DNA of 64,000 bases, taken from NCBI RefSeq assembly GCF_009936235.1, contig NZ_AP022314.1:372001-436000 (forward strand), in the 5' to 3' direction. Numbering within the stretch: position 1 is the first letter of the stretch; each line of letters begins with the position of its first letter. Source of the DNA: Mycobacterium xenopi. Lineage in GTDB: Bacteria; Actinomycetota; Actinomycetes; Mycobacteriales; Mycobacteriaceae. Below are positions 18,070 to 27,338 of this stretch, piece by piece. Made by a program: the position numbers and the translations under genes. The notes beneath the pieces are model-generated. The model was not told the DNA's origin. It saw only the letters and a list, made by a program, of their open reading frames with translations, and made no database searches.

Positions 18070-18121
18070 GCGTCATCGACGGCGGCGCCACCCCCACCGG
18101 TCGCAACGCAACCCAGGGGCT

Positions 18122-18948
18122 GTGATCGGCATGGCGACCAAACCTGTTGTCACCGACCCGATCTCGACTGACCTCAAGCGAGTGATGCGCCAACTCAAAC
18201 TTGGGCGGATGCTCGACACCCTGCCCGAGCGGCTCACCTTGGCTCACCAGCGGCACCTGTCACACGCGGCTTTTTTGGAGCTGATCCTCGCCGATGAGGC
18301 CACCCGCCGCGACAACAGCTCAGCCGCCCGCCGCGCCCGCGAGGCCGGCCTGGATGCGACCATGCGCCTGGATTCCTGGGACGATTCGGCCGCCGTCAGC
18401 TACGACCGCACCCTGTGGACCGACTTGACCAGCCTGCGGTTTCTCGACGGCCCCCACGGCGCTCTGCTGCTGGGACCGGTCGGGGTAGGCAAAACGCATC
18501 TGGCCACCACACTCGGACACATCGCCGTGCGGCGACGCATCCCCACCCTGATGTTGCGTGCTGATGCAATGTTCAAGCGGCTCAAAGCATCCCGACTCGA
18601 CAACAGCACCGAAGCCGAGATGCGCCGCCTGGCTCAAGTCCGGCTGCTGATCATCGACGACTTCGCCCTGCAGCCGATGGACGCTACCGCGACCGCCGAC
18701 TTCTACGAGCTTGTCGTGGCCCGCCACCAGCGAGGCTCCACCGTGCTGACCTCCAACCGCAGCCCTGACGAATGGCTGGCCGTCATGACCGACCCCTGCT
18801 GGCCCAATCCGCTGTCGACAGGGTCACCTCAACAGCGCATGAACTCATCATCGAAGGACAGTCCTACCGGCGCCGCCAAAAGCCCTCAGTTGACACCAGG
18901 CCGAACGACCGCCGATCATCGCCAGTGAGCCAAACAGGTGGTCCCTAG
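18122..18948 (+). pseudogene. istB: IS21 ATPase helper IstB, C-terminal frameshift
   Basis: AAA+ ATPase that helps IstA. Walker A is GPVGVGKTHLA and Walker B is LLIIDDFAL, with the sensor region VLTSNRSPDEWL. The start is GTG 18122 or ATG 18131. At about 18790-18795 a C4 run replaces the expected C5. As written, the frame ends in unrelated sequence at 18928; restoring one base gives LLAQSAVDRVTSTAHELII and a stop at 18948. The catalytic core is unaffected. Confidence 0.87.
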
Positions 18949-18989
18949 TTGCTGGCCAACCGGTGGTCCCATCCTCGTGGCAAATGACA

Positions 18990-18996
18990 CTCCAGG
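18990..18996. repeat. 7-bp target-site duplication, right copy
   Basis: CTCCAGG directly after the IS21 right end (AATGACA), identical to 16326-16332. Confidence 0.9.
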
Positions 18997-19140
18997 CGTC
19001 GATATCAGGTCGTGGACCGCCGTGAAGACCTGGTCCCAGAGATTGGCGGTGCGTGTCCAATATGCTTCTGCCTCACGCAGATACGAGGTATCCATACCCT
19101 CAACCTGCGACAGACTCGGCAGTGGGGCGGTCGCCGGCAT
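18990..19140 (-). pseudogene. N-terminal part of IS21-interrupted type VII effector
   Basis: ATG 19140 begins MPATAPLPSLSQVEGMDTSY, followed by LREAEAYWTRTANLWDQVF, a helix with the W-containing pattern seen in mycobacterial ESX effector starts. After 48 codons the frame enters the target duplication and the IS21 end. The ATG directly abuts the TAG of the EspC-like gene, which shows one transcript. The C-terminal part is at 15184-16332. Confidence 0.8.
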
Positions 19141-19452
19141 CTAGCACACCGTCTGTTTGCCTAACGCTCCCAATTCAGCAGCCGACCTAACTTCGTTCGC
19201 TGAGTAACCACTAGCCGCCGCCGCGAGCTTAGCGGCAGTCGCCTCCATGCGAAACGCACAGCGGATGGCAGCCGCAGCGACCCGCCCGTTGGCAGCGTTG
19301 ACCGCCGCTGCGCTCGTCAGCCAGGACGATGCCATAGCACTCGGTGCGCTATTGCTCGCCAGCCTGCGGGCCAGGGACTCACAGCGGCCGGCCTCTGCGC
19401 GAAGACCCACATCGCTGACCTGCAGTCCGTTGGTGACCTGCAATGATTCCAC
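19141..19452 (-). CDS. EspC-like type VII secretion substrate
   Basis: 103 residues, all helical by appearance, from GTG 19452 (MESLQVTNGLQVSDVGLRAE). It has the EspC-family AGRC motif near the N-terminus and ends in a YxxxE type VII secretion signal (GYSANE, about residues 83-88) followed by VRSAAEL. In such pairs the small protein is thought to be co-secreted with, or to guide, the next-gene effector. Its partner is broken by IS21, so it is probably now without a function. Confidence 0.7.
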   Translation of the reverse strand: MESLQVTNGLQVSDVGLRAEAGRCESLARRLASNSAPSAMASSWLTSAAAVNAANGRVAAAAIRCAFRMEATAAKLAAAASGYSANEVRSAAELGALGKQTVC

Positions 19453-19499
19453 ACGGAGAGTTTAGACCAATTGTCAAAGCCTCTGGATCGAGATCCTTC

Positions 19500-19959
19500 T
19501 CAGGCGGCCTTCTTCCGGGCCTCGTCGGCGGTTGGTTCGTCGGGGCGTGCAACGGATTTGCCGTTGTCGAATTTGGCGCCGTAGCAGGCCCCAGGGTGCC
19601 CTCACCGCTTGACGTTCCCGTTCTCCGCGAAACGCTTTCTTCGTGTCAGGGTCCGCTTACTTCGGCAGCATGGCAACAACGTGAGGAGCCTTATAAGACC
19701 AACACCGCTGCTCTTTAGCCTGCAGAAACGCTTCGCGCAGCGCAACCCAAAAGCCCAGGGTGCTGGTCTCGACTGCCAGCACCGGCGTGCGCATGTCGCG
19801 CCATTTGGCATCACGCAGCAGATCCGCCCACGACTCGCTGGCCAGGAGCGAGGTGGGCAGCATGTTGCCGCGAAGTGATGCCTCGTAGCCGGGTTCGCAG
19901 GCGGTTCCCCTCGACCAGCTCAGGTCACCGCGGGTGGCGCGTGATTGGTCGACGGCCAC
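19500..19959 (-). pseudogene. IS256-family (mutator) transposase remnant
   Basis: Minus-strand 19657-19959 encodes ESWADLLRDAKWRDMRTPVLAV, then LGFWVALREAFLQAKEQRCW and VVAMLPK. This is a good match to the DDE core of mutator transposases (ESWxDLLRDLKRRG, LGFWxALREVFPxxREQRCW). The catalytic GDGALGF motif is altered to ETSTLGF. A separated piece, GAKFDNGKSVARPDEPTADE, ending at the TGA 19500-19502, looks like the C-terminus, so the middle is deleted. Nothing else is seen up to 20135. Confidence 0.65.
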
Positions 19960-20135
19960 GTAGGCTCCTTCCTCAGACTTTGATCGGTCTTCGAGGAAAC
20001 CTACGTCCGAATCTTTTTACACAGTGGCAGGGACACGACCGAGGGCTACCGGGATTCGAGTGGGTGATGGGATGACTAATCCACCGAGCCGGACAGCGGC
20101 CACCGCAGCGAAGAGATTCCACCCTAGTCGCTAAA

Positions 20136-21841
20136 CCTTAGCCTAAATCCGTGGATGGTTCCGGTGATTTGATCGGCGTGTGAACAGCGAAAATGCCTTC
20201 TGAACTGGGACAATACGAGTGCTGAGGCCGCATTTGTCCATAGTCCGGGAAGGCACTTTCGATGCACTCATCGTATACGTTCACCACCGGATCGGCGGTG
20301 TTTGACGAGCAGAATCTGCTGTCGGCGGCCGGGTTGGTGCCAGTGCTGGAACTGGCTGAGCAGACCGGTCTTTCGGAATTGATCAACGAGCGCGTGGATC
20401 TGCCGTCGACTCGGGTGAAGTCCGGCGCGGTCAACCCGGCTGGCAAGCTGACCTCGATCGTCGCCGGGATGATGTGCGGCGCGGACAGCATCGATGATGC
20501 CAATGTGCTGCGCGCCGGCGGCACACCCCGGGTGTTCAACGAGGTATATGCCCCATCGACGTTGGGGATCTTTTTGCGCGAGTTCACCTTCGGGCATACC
20601 AAACAACTCGCCGCAGTGGCCCGCGAGCATCTGATCGCACTGGCGGCGCGCACCCCGCTGCTGGCTGGCGCCGACGAGCGGATGTTTTTGGACATCGACT
20701 CGCTGCTGCGCCCGGTCTACGGCCACGCCAAGCAGGGCGCCTCCTTCGGTCATGCCAAGATCGCCAGCCGCGCGCTGCTGCGGCTGGGCCTGTCCCCACA
20801 GATCACCACCATCTCCACGGCGACCGCCGCGCCGGTGATCGCCGAGGCGCAGCTACGGAGCGGCAAAGCCGCCTCCGGGCGCGGTGCCGCATACCAGCTC
20901 AAGCAGGCGATCACCACCGCGAAAGCGATCAACCCCGACGCGCCGATCCTGGTGCGCGGCGACTCAATGTTTGGCACCAAGAAAGTGATCACCACCTGCA
21001 TTCAGCGAGGCGCCGAATTCTCCCTGTCGATCAGCCGCAACAAGCGCATCAACGCCGCGATCGCCGCCATCGACGAGGCCGCCTGGACCCCGGTGCACTA
21101 CCCGGGCGCGGTCGAAGACCCCGACACCGGGGCGTTGATCTCCGATGCCCAGGTCGCCGAAACCCCCTACACCCTGCGCCTGGCCCGCGGCCGAACACTG
21201 ACCGTGCGGCTGGTAGTGCGCCGGGTCAAAGACGCCCGCCACCTGGATGCGTTGTTTCCGGTGTGGCGCTATCACCCGTTTGTCACCAACTCCGCGCTGC
21301 CGGTCGACCAGGCCGATATCACCCACCGACGCCACGCCATCATCGAAACCACCTTCGCCGATTTAATCGACGGCCCACTGGCACACATCCCGTCGGGGCT
21401 GTTCGCGGCCAACTGCGCCTGGCTGGCCTGCGCGGTGATCGCCCATAACCTGCTGCGCGCCGTCGGCACCCTCGCCGGTGGCCACCATGCCGTGGCCCGC
21501 GGGGCTACCCTGCGCCGCGACCTGATCAACATCCCGGCCCGCTTCGCCGCCCCGGCCCGCAAACCAATGCTGCACCTACCCGCCCACTGGCATTGGCGAG
21601 CCAGATGGAAGGCCCTGTGGCACAACGTCATCGGTTACCCGATCGCGCAACCCCGCGCCGCCTGACCCCACCTTCCAAGCCCTGTCCGCCCCGCCATCCC
21701 AGGCCCGACCCAAGGAACCCAAAGGAAAGCTGGTACAGGCCAGCGGATCACCCACGCCCCACCGCGCCACACTCGGCCGCATCCCAAAACAACCGCGTCG
21801 ACGGCAACACGAAATCACCCATCCACGGATTCAGGCTTAGG
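20136..21841 (+). mobile_element. IS1380-family insertion sequence
   Basis: About 1.7 kb with a single transposase gene and 23-bp inverted repeats. The left repeat 20136-20158 (CCTTAGCCTAAATCCGTGG) matches the right repeat 21819-21841 read in reverse (CCTAAGCCTGAATCCGTGG) with two mismatches plus the shared ATGG. No certain target duplication was found. Confidence 0.92.
20262..21665 (+). CDS. IS1380-family transposase
   Basis: 467 residues from ATG 20262 (MHSSYTFTTGSAVFDEQNLL). Full length for IS1380. The DDE_Tnp_1-like core shows FLDIDSLLRPVYG (first Asp), ILVRGDSMFG (second Asp) and a C-terminal RRHAIIETTFADL with the Glu. The frame is complete, so this element may be active. Confidence 0.93.
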   Translation: MHSSYTFTTGSAVFDEQNLLSAAGLVPVLELAEQTGLSELINERVDLPSTRVKSGAVNPAGKLTSIVAGMMCGADSIDDANVLRAGGTPRVFNEVYAPSTLGIFLREFTFGHTKQLAAVAREHLIALAARTPLLAGADERMFLDIDSLLRPVYGHAKQGASFGHAKIASRALLRLGLSPQITTISTATAAPVIAEAQLRSGKAASGRGAAYQLKQAITTAKAINPDAPILVRGDSMFGTKKVITTCIQRGAEFSLSISRNKRINAAIAAIDEAAWTPVHYPGAVEDPDTGALISDAQVAETPYTLRLARGRTLTVRLVVRRVKDARHLDALFPVWRYHPFVTNSALPVDQADITHRRHAIIETTFADLIDGPLAHIPSGLFAANCAWLACAVIAHNLLRAVGTLAGGHHAVARGATLRRDLINIPARFAAPARKPMLHLPAHWHWRARWKALWHNVIGYPIAQPRAA

Positions 21842-21906
21842 TAGCTTGTGGGCCTCACGGCAGCGCGTCCGAAGCGTTGCGGCGCGCACGCCAATCCGCT
21901 GTCACC

Positions 21907-22044
21907 ATGGACTATGTGACCACCGCGATTGTGGTGACGTTGACGCTCGTGGCGCTCGGTATCGTCATCGATCGACTGATGTGGCTTCGGAGGTGGCTGA
22001 ACAAGCCGCCCCCTCACAGCACCGATGACGACCGGCGGGCGTGA
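21907..22044 (+). CDS. Small single-pass membrane protein
   Basis: 45 codons: MDYVTTAIVVTLTLVALGIV, a hydrophobic helix, then an Arg-rich positive segment (RRWLNK) and a charged tail ending DDRRA. No family recognised and no strong ribosome binding site. It stands just outside the IS1380 right end and 99 bases before the GlsB/YeaQ gene. A real gene is plausible because of the membrane-helix pattern, but the evidence is modest. Confidence 0.4.
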   Translation: MDYVTTAIVVTLTLVALGIVIDRLMWLRRWLNKPPPHSTDDDRRA

Positions 22045-22143
22045 ACCCCGGCACTGGATTCTTCGACGTTACAACCCGGTCAATTGCGGGAATCCTCTAG
22101 CCGCAAGGGGCGCCGACCGGGCGCCGCTATGACAGGAGCAGCA

Positions 22144-22422
22144 ATGATCGGATCAATAATCCTTGCCGTCATCGTGGGCGCGATCATCGGTGTAGTGGCG
22201 CGTCTGGTCATGCCAGGCAAGCAGAACATCGGCATGATCATGACGGTTTTGCTCGGCGCGGTCGGTGGCCTCATCGGCTCGGCTGTGGCCGGCGCGTTCG
22301 GGTACCAAAATGCCAACGGCGGAATCGCCTGGATTCCGTTCATCATTGGCGTGGTTGTCGCCGTCATCCTGATCGCGATCTATCAGGCAGTAACAGGTCG
22401 GCGCGCCAGAACGCTGCGGTAG
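22144..22422 (+). CDS. GlsB/YeaQ/YmgE family stress-response membrane protein
   Basis: 92 residues with three hydrophobic helices and the family Gly-rich pattern (GAIIGVVARLVMPGK, GAVGGLIGSAVAG, WIPFIIGVVVAVILIAIYQ). ATG 22144 is chosen because AGGAG lies six bases upstream. The frame is open to 22084. Function unknown beyond association with stress responses. Confidence 0.85.
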   Translation: MIGSIILAVIVGAIIGVVARLVMPGKQNIGMIMTVLLGAVGGLIGSAVAGAFGYQNANGGIAWIPFIIGVVVAVILIAIYQAVTGRRARTLR

Positions 22423-22445
22423 CTTCCTGGCAGCTACGCCGACGG

Positions 22446-23087
22446 CTACTGAAGTCGGCTCGCAACATATGCCGCGGCTTGATCCGGCATGCCATTCTGC
22501 ACATACAGCAGGTGAGGGACCATGTTGCCGCCATCGGCACAGATGATGTCGTCGGGCAGGCACAAGTCGATGGTTTTGGCGCGATACAGCCCGCTGATGG
22601 CTGGAATCCGGTTGTCCGTCAACGACTTTGCGTAGCTGCTCGACGGGTTGCCGAAGAGGGCGACCGCCGCGACATGGTTGGCTAGCTGGGCCGGCATCTG
22701 GTTGCTGACCAGGTCCATCACACCAGCGCCTTGCGAATATCCGCCGAGCACCACTTTGGTCTTGGGGCAGGTCGCCACGATGTTTTGGAGGTGTGCGCCA
22801 GCGTCGCTTGCGCCGGCCAACGCGCTGTTGACGTAATCGTCGGTTGCCGGGTAGTCGACCGCGTAGACCTGCATCGATCGCCCGGCAAGGTGTGACTGAA
22901 GCGCGTCGACGAACGCCTGGCCGACCCCGCCCACACCGGGAGGCTCACCGGTGCCACGGGCGAACACCACCTCGGTGTCAGGGCATTGATCGGCATGAGC
23001 CGACGCGGTAAGGCCCGGCGCGCTGACAAGCGCCCACAGCGTCCCACCAGCAATACCGAGCATGCGAGCGATGTCGTGCATGGTCAT
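22446..23087 (-). CDS. Secreted cutinase-family esterase
   Basis: 213 residues, with a signal peptide (about 1-32, cleaved after SAHA). The serine-hydrolase elbow GGYSQGAG carries the nucleophile, and the Asp/His region is DIICADGGNMVPHLLY. Four cysteines (CPDTEV, ATCPKT, LCLPDDIIC) fit the two disulfides of cutinases. Mycobacterial cutinase-like proteins act as lipases or phospholipases on host or cell-wall lipids. A second paralogue follows upstream. Confidence 0.9.
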   Translation of the reverse strand: MTMHDIARMLGIAGGTLWALVSAPGLTASAHADQCPDTEVVFARGTGEPPGVGGVGQAFVDALQSHLAGRSMQVYAVDYPATDDYVNSALAGASDAGAHLQNIVATCPKTKVVLGGYSQGAGVMDLVSNQMPAQLANHVAAVALFGNPSSSYAKSLTDNRIPAISGLYRAKTIDLCLPDDIICADGGNMVPHLLYVQNGMPDQAAAYVASRLQ

Positions 23088-23151
23088 CTCTGCATGCTGA
23101 CATATCGCCGGTGATCGGCTGGCCCGTGGTGGTAACAGGGTCGAACCACCA

Positions 23152-23781
23152 CTACAGCCGGCTGGCCGCGAACGACGCGGCCTGGTTTGTCATGCCCGAC
23201 TGGATGTAGGCGACGTGTGCGGCGCCGTTCCTGCCTTCGGAGCAGATCGGGTCGTCCGGCACGCACATGTCGATGGTCTTGGGACGGTAAAGCGGGCTGA
23301 TCGTCGGCAGCCGGCCGCCACCCAACATCCGCGCGAAGTTGCTTTCCGGATTGCCGAACAGCGCCACCGCGGCGACGTGGTCAGCCACTTGCGGCGGCAT
23401 CGACTCGGTGGCCAAATCGATCACACCCGCACCCTGCGAGTAACCGCCCAGCACCATTCGAGTGCTGGGGCAGTTCGCAGCCATGCTTTCGACATGAGCA
23501 CGCGCATCACCGGCACCGGCAATTGAGCTACTGACAAAGGAGTCGCTCGCAGGGTAATTGACCGCGTAAACGCCGATCGACCGCCGCGGGGCTTGGGCCC
23601 TCAGCGAGTCGACGAACGCCTGTCCCACCGCCCCGACGCCGGGGGGCTCGTTGGTACCGCGAGCGAACACCACCTCACTGTCGGGGCACGGGTCTGCGAC
23701 AGCGCCGGCTGAGGTGTTCAGCACGGTGCAGGCCGTCATCGCGGCGGACGCAAGCATGCACGCGGCGGTCCGTGCACTCAT
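23152..23781 (-). CDS. Secreted cutinase-family esterase (paralogue)
   Basis: 209 residues from ATG 23781 (MSARTAACMLASAAMTACTV). The Cys in the signal region could make it a lipoprotein, but the lipobox is not convincing. Same landmarks as its neighbour: CPDSEVVFARGTNEPPGVG, GGYSQGAG, MCVPDDPICSEGRNGAAHV. The two genes share most motif residues and lie head to tail with 64 bases between, indicating a tandem duplication. The frame is open to 23868, but no better start is seen. Confidence 0.9.
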   Translation of the reverse strand: MSARTAACMLASAAMTACTVLNTSAGAVADPCPDSEVVFARGTNEPPGVGAVGQAFVDSLRAQAPRRSIGVYAVNYPASDSFVSSSIAGAGDARAHVESMAANCPSTRMVLGGYSQGAGVIDLATESMPPQVADHVAAVALFGNPESNFARMLGGGRLPTISPLYRPKTIDMCVPDDPICSEGRNGAAHVAYIQSGMTNQAASFAASRL

Positions 23782-23899
23782 CTGTGCATGCTGACACACT
23801 TCCGGCGTCTGCCGGGCCTGGTTGGCAGGCCCGGTGGGCACCTGACGAATATGCCCGAGGCAGCGCAAAGGTCGTTACAGGGGCGTTATAGTAGGCCAC

Positions 23900-24361
23900 A
23901 TGCGTCGCAATCATCGGAAACCAGTCCTGTGCGCCGGTGCGGCAGCAATGCTCGCCCTCGGCATCGCCGCGACGGCCCTCCCCGGCCGCGCCGCCGCGGA
24001 CTCCACAGACGACTACCCGATACCGCGGCGGATCATCAATACCACATGCACCGCCGAGCAACTCCTGGCCGCCGCCAGAGACTACGCGCCGGTGTACTAC
24101 GAGCGGTACATGAACGACTACCACTTCCACCAAAATTTTCAGCAGGCAGTCCAAGACAAGGCGCACTGGTTTTTCTCATTGACACCCGCGGAGCGCAGGC
24201 AATATTCGGACCACTTGTATGAGCCGGGTGTGCGCGACCCGATGACGATCCAATGGGTCAACAACTTCAAGATCTTCTTCAACAACAAAGGCGTCGTCGC
24301 CAAAGAAACCGATCACTGCGCTGAATACCCACCGAACGACATGTCGGTGTGGGACTGGTGA
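23900..24361 (+). CDS. Secreted DUF5078 family protein
   Basis: 153 residues with a twin-Arg-like start (MRRNHRK), a hydrophobic segment and an Ala-x-Ala cleavage site (GRAAA-DS). The mature part has TCTAEQLLAAARDYAPVYYERYM, HWFFSLTPAERRQYSDHLY and FFNNKGVVAKETDHC, ending VWDW, the pattern of mycobacterial DUF5078 proteins. Function unknown. Two Cys probably form a disulfide. Confidence 0.8.
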   Translation: MRRNHRKPVLCAGAAAMLALGIAATALPGRAAADSTDDYPIPRRIINTTCTAEQLLAAARDYAPVYYERYMNDYHFHQNFQQAVQDKAHWFFSLTPAERRQYSDHLYEPGVRDPMTIQWVNNFKIFFNNKGVVAKETDHCAEYPPNDMSVWDW

Positions 24362-24437
24362 GCCGCATCGCCGCGTAACACGTTGTCGTTCAGAAAAATT
24401 CGCGGATAAGGCACTGGCGTAGCCAGCTGTCTGTTGG

Positions 24438-27338
24438 CTACGATCGTGCTTCGACTAACTCCCGGCGGACGGGCGCGGCCGACGCGGCCCGGTGCCGGGC
24501 GGGCCGGGTCCGCACGCGTTGCGGCCACCAGAACCAGCGGCCGAGCAGCGCGGCGATGGACGGCGTCATGAACGAGCGCACCACCAAGGTGTCGAACAGC
24601 AGACCCAGGCCGATAGTGGTGCCGACTTGTCCGATGACCCGCAGGTCGCTGACCACCATGGCCATCATGGTGAACGCGAACACCAGGCCCGCCGACGTGA
24701 CGACGGAGCCGCTGCCGCCCATTGCGCGGATGATGCCGGTCTTCAGCCCGGCGTGGATCTCCTCTTTGAACCGTGCCACCAGTAGCAGGTTGTAGTCCGA
24801 GCCGACCGCCAACAAGATGATCACCGACATCGCCAACACCATCCAGTGCACATCCAGTCCGACGATGTGCTGCCAGATCAGCACGGACAATCCGAACGCG
24901 CTGCCCAGCGACAACAGCACGGTGCCGACGATGACGGCGGCGGCGATGATGCTTCGGGTGATGACCAGCATGACGATGAAAATCAAACACAGCGAGGCGA
25001 TTCCGGCGATGATCAAGTCCCACGCCGCCCCGGTGGACATGTCTTTGTAGATAGCAGCGGTACCACCGAGGTACACGTTGGAGCCCTCCAATGGCGTGGC
25101 CTTGATGGCCTCGTGCACGGCGCGCTTTATCGGATCGACGTGCGAAATGCCCTCCGGCGACATGGGATCGCCTTCGTGGAAGATGATCATCCGGACCGCA
25201 TGGCCGTCCGGCGACAAGAACATCTTTACGCCGCGTTTGAAATCGGGGTTGTCAAAGGCTTCCGGCGGCAGATAGAAGGAGTCGTCGTTCTTGGCGTCGT
25301 CGAAGGCATGGCCCATCGCCGACTGGTTGTCCATCATCGCCTGCATCTGATGCTGCAGGCCGCCCATGGTTTGCTGCATCGTCAGCATCATGGTCTTCAT
25401 CGTCTTCATGGTCTCGATCATCGGCGGCATGATCGTGAGCATCTGCGGGATCAACGTGTCCAGCCGGTCCATGTCCGGCATCAAATTCGTGATGTCATCG
25501 GTCATGGTGTCAACGCCGTCGAGTGCGTCGAAGATCGACCGTAGCGACCAGCAGATAGGAATGTCGAAACAGTGCTTCTCCCAATAGAAGTAGCTACGAA
25601 TCGGTCGCCAGAAATCGTCGAAGTTCGCGATCTGGTCCCGCAACTCCTGAATATCGGCCACCATTCCGTGCATCTTGCCGACCATGCTGTGTGTGGTATC
25701 CGCCATCTGCCTGGTGATGTCAAGCATCTTTTCCATGTTGTTGATGGTCTTTTGCATTTCGTCGGCCTGCACCAGCATGTCGTTCATGCGGTCCAACATG
25801 TATTTCATGTTCAGCTGCTGGGTGGTGCCCTGCATGCTGATCATGAACGGAATCGTCGTGTGATTGATCGGCGTCCCCTGGGGCCGGGTGATGGCCTGTA
25901 CCCGCGCGATGCCTGGCACCTGGAAGACGGCCTTGGCCACCCGGTTGATCACCAGAAAGTCGGCCGGGTTTCGCATGTCGTGATCGGTTTCGATCAGCAG
26001 CAATTCCGGATTCATCCGGGCCTGGGCAAAGTGGCGGTCCGCGGCGGCGTATCCCACATTCGCCGGGATGTCGGCCGGCATGTAATTGCGGTTGTCGTAG
26101 CCGGGGCGGTAGCTGGGCAGCGTGATCAGGCCGACCAGGGCGATGGCCACCGTCGCGGCCAGGACGGGAGCCGGCCAGCGCACGACCGCTGCGCCGATCT
26201 TTCGCCACCCGCGTATCCGCATCGCTCGCCGCGGCTCGAGCAGCCCGAAATGACTGGCCACCACGACGGCCGCCGCTCCGAGCGTCAGCGCGGCGAAGAC
26301 CACGACGAGCATGCCGATAGCAAGCGGAACCCCGAGGGTCTGGAAATAGGGCAGCCGGGTAAAGCGCAGGCAGAAGGTCGCGCCGGCGATCGTTAGGCCG
26401 GAGCCCAGGATCACGTGGCCCGTCCCGCGATACATCGTGTAGAACGCGGACTCGCGATCCTCGCCGAGGGTGCGGGCTTCCTGGTAGCGGCCGATCAAGA
26501 AGATGGCGTAGTCGGTCGCCGCGGCGATGGCCAGCATCACCAGCAGGTTTACCGCGAATGTGGAGAGTCCAATGATGTTGTAGTAGCCCAGGAATGCCAC
26601 CACGCCGCGGGCCACCGCCAACTCCAGGAACACCATTGCCATCACGATCAGCACCGTGACGATCGACCGGTAGACGAACAGCAGCATGACGATGATCACC
26701 AGGAAGGTGAGGCTGGTGATCAGCTTCAGGCTGCGGTCACCGGCGATGTGCTGGTCGGCAAGCAGCGGTGCGGCTCCGGTGGCGTAGACGTGGATTCCGG
26801 GCGGTGGCGGGTTGTTCTTGATGATGCTTTGGATCGCCTCGACCGACTCGTTGGCCAGGCTCTCACCCTGATTACCGGCGAGATACACCTGAACGTAGGC
26901 GGCCCTGCCGTCGGGGCTCTGCGAGCCCGCCGCGGTCAGCGGGTCGCTCCAGAAGTCCTGGACGTTCTCGACGTGTTTGGTGTCCGCCCTGATCTTGGCC
27001 ACAAGCCCGTCGTAGTAGTGGTGGGCTGCGTCGCCGAGCGGTCGATCGCCCTCCAACACGATCATCGCCGAGCTGTCGGATTTGAACTCGTGGAAGACCT
27101 GACCGACGCGCTTCATCGCGATCATCGACGGCGCGTCCTTGGGGCTCTGCGACACCGTGCGCATCTGGCCCACGACGTCCAGTTGGGGCACAACCAGGTT
27201 CAAGATCACGGTGACCGCAACCCACGCGAGCACAATCGGCACCGCCAGCCGGCGGATCCAGCGCGGCAACCGCTCGTGTATCGGCTCACCGGCTACCCGC
27301 AAGGCATCGGTGGGCGCGTCGGCCGAGTGGGCGCTCAT
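24438..27338 (-). CDS. MmpL-family RND lipid/siderophore transporter
   Basis: 966 residues. Topology is typical of MmpL4/MmpL5-type exporters: one helix, a large periplasmic domain D1, five helices (around ITSLTFLVIIVMLLFVYRSI), then D2 and the C-terminal helices. D2 carries a Met-rich coiled-coil insert (NNMEKMLDITRQM ... MMLTMQQTMGGLQ). Conserved Asp-Tyr pairs in the helices (ATDYAIFLIGRYQ and GSDYNLLLVARFKEE) are the proton-relay sites. Overlaps mmpS by four bases. Substrate unknown; siderophore or glycolipid export is usual for this subgroup. Confidence 0.93.
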   Translation of the reverse strand: MSAHSADAPTDALRVAGEPIHERLPRWIRRLAVPIVLAWVAVTVILNLVVPQLDVVGQMRTVSQSPKDAPSMIAMKRVGQVFHEFKSDSSAMIVLEGDRPLGDAAHHYYDGLVAKIRADTKHVENVQDFWSDPLTAAGSQSPDGRAAYVQVYLAGNQGESLANESVEAIQSIIKNNPPPPGIHVYATGAAPLLADQHIAGDRSLKLITSLTFLVIIVMLLFVYRSIVTVLIVMAMVFLELAVARGVVAFLGYYNIIGLSTFAVNLLVMLAIAAATDYAIFLIGRYQEARTLGEDRESAFYTMYRGTGHVILGSGLTIAGATFCLRFTRLPYFQTLGVPLAIGMLVVVFAALTLGAAAVVVASHFGLLEPRRAMRIRGWRKIGAAVVRWPAPVLAATVAIALVGLITLPSYRPGYDNRNYMPADIPANVGYAAADRHFAQARMNPELLLIETDHDMRNPADFLVINRVAKAVFQVPGIARVQAITRPQGTPINHTTIPFMISMQGTTQQLNMKYMLDRMNDMLVQADEMQKTINNMEKMLDITRQMADTTHSMVGKMHGMVADIQELRDQIANFDDFWRPIRSYFYWEKHCFDIPICWSLRSIFDALDGVDTMTDDITNLMPDMDRLDTLIPQMLTIMPPMIETMKTMKTMMLTMQQTMGGLQHQMQAMMDNQSAMGHAFDDAKNDDSFYLPPEAFDNPDFKRGVKMFLSPDGHAVRMIIFHEGDPMSPEGISHVDPIKRAVHEAIKATPLEGSNVYLGGTAAIYKDMSTGAAWDLIIAGIASLCLIFIVMLVITRSIIAAAVIVGTVLLSLGSAFGLSVLIWQHIVGLDVHWMVLAMSVIILLAVGSDYNLLLVARFKEEIHAGLKTGIIRAMGGSGSVVTSAGLVFAFTMMAMVVSDLRVIGQVGTTIGLGLLFDTLVVRSFMTPSIAALLGRWFWWPQRVRTRPARHRAASAAPVRRELVEARS

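Larger units (their letters stand above)
16333..18989 (+). mobile_element. IS21-family insertion sequence
   Basis: 2657 bp, bounded by TGT...ACA. The inverted repeats match: left TGTCGACCGCCACGATGATG against right (reversed) TGTCATTTGCCACGAGGATG, both continuing GGACC. It carries istA and istB and is flanked by a perfect CTCCAGG duplication. Both genes have single-base frameshifts, so this copy may be inactive unless those are sequencing errors. Confidence 0.95.

Noticed and set aside
20130..20136. Target duplication for the IS1380 copy
   Set aside because: Bases flanking the inverted repeats (CTAAA on the left, TAGC on the right) do not match convincingly, so none is claimed.
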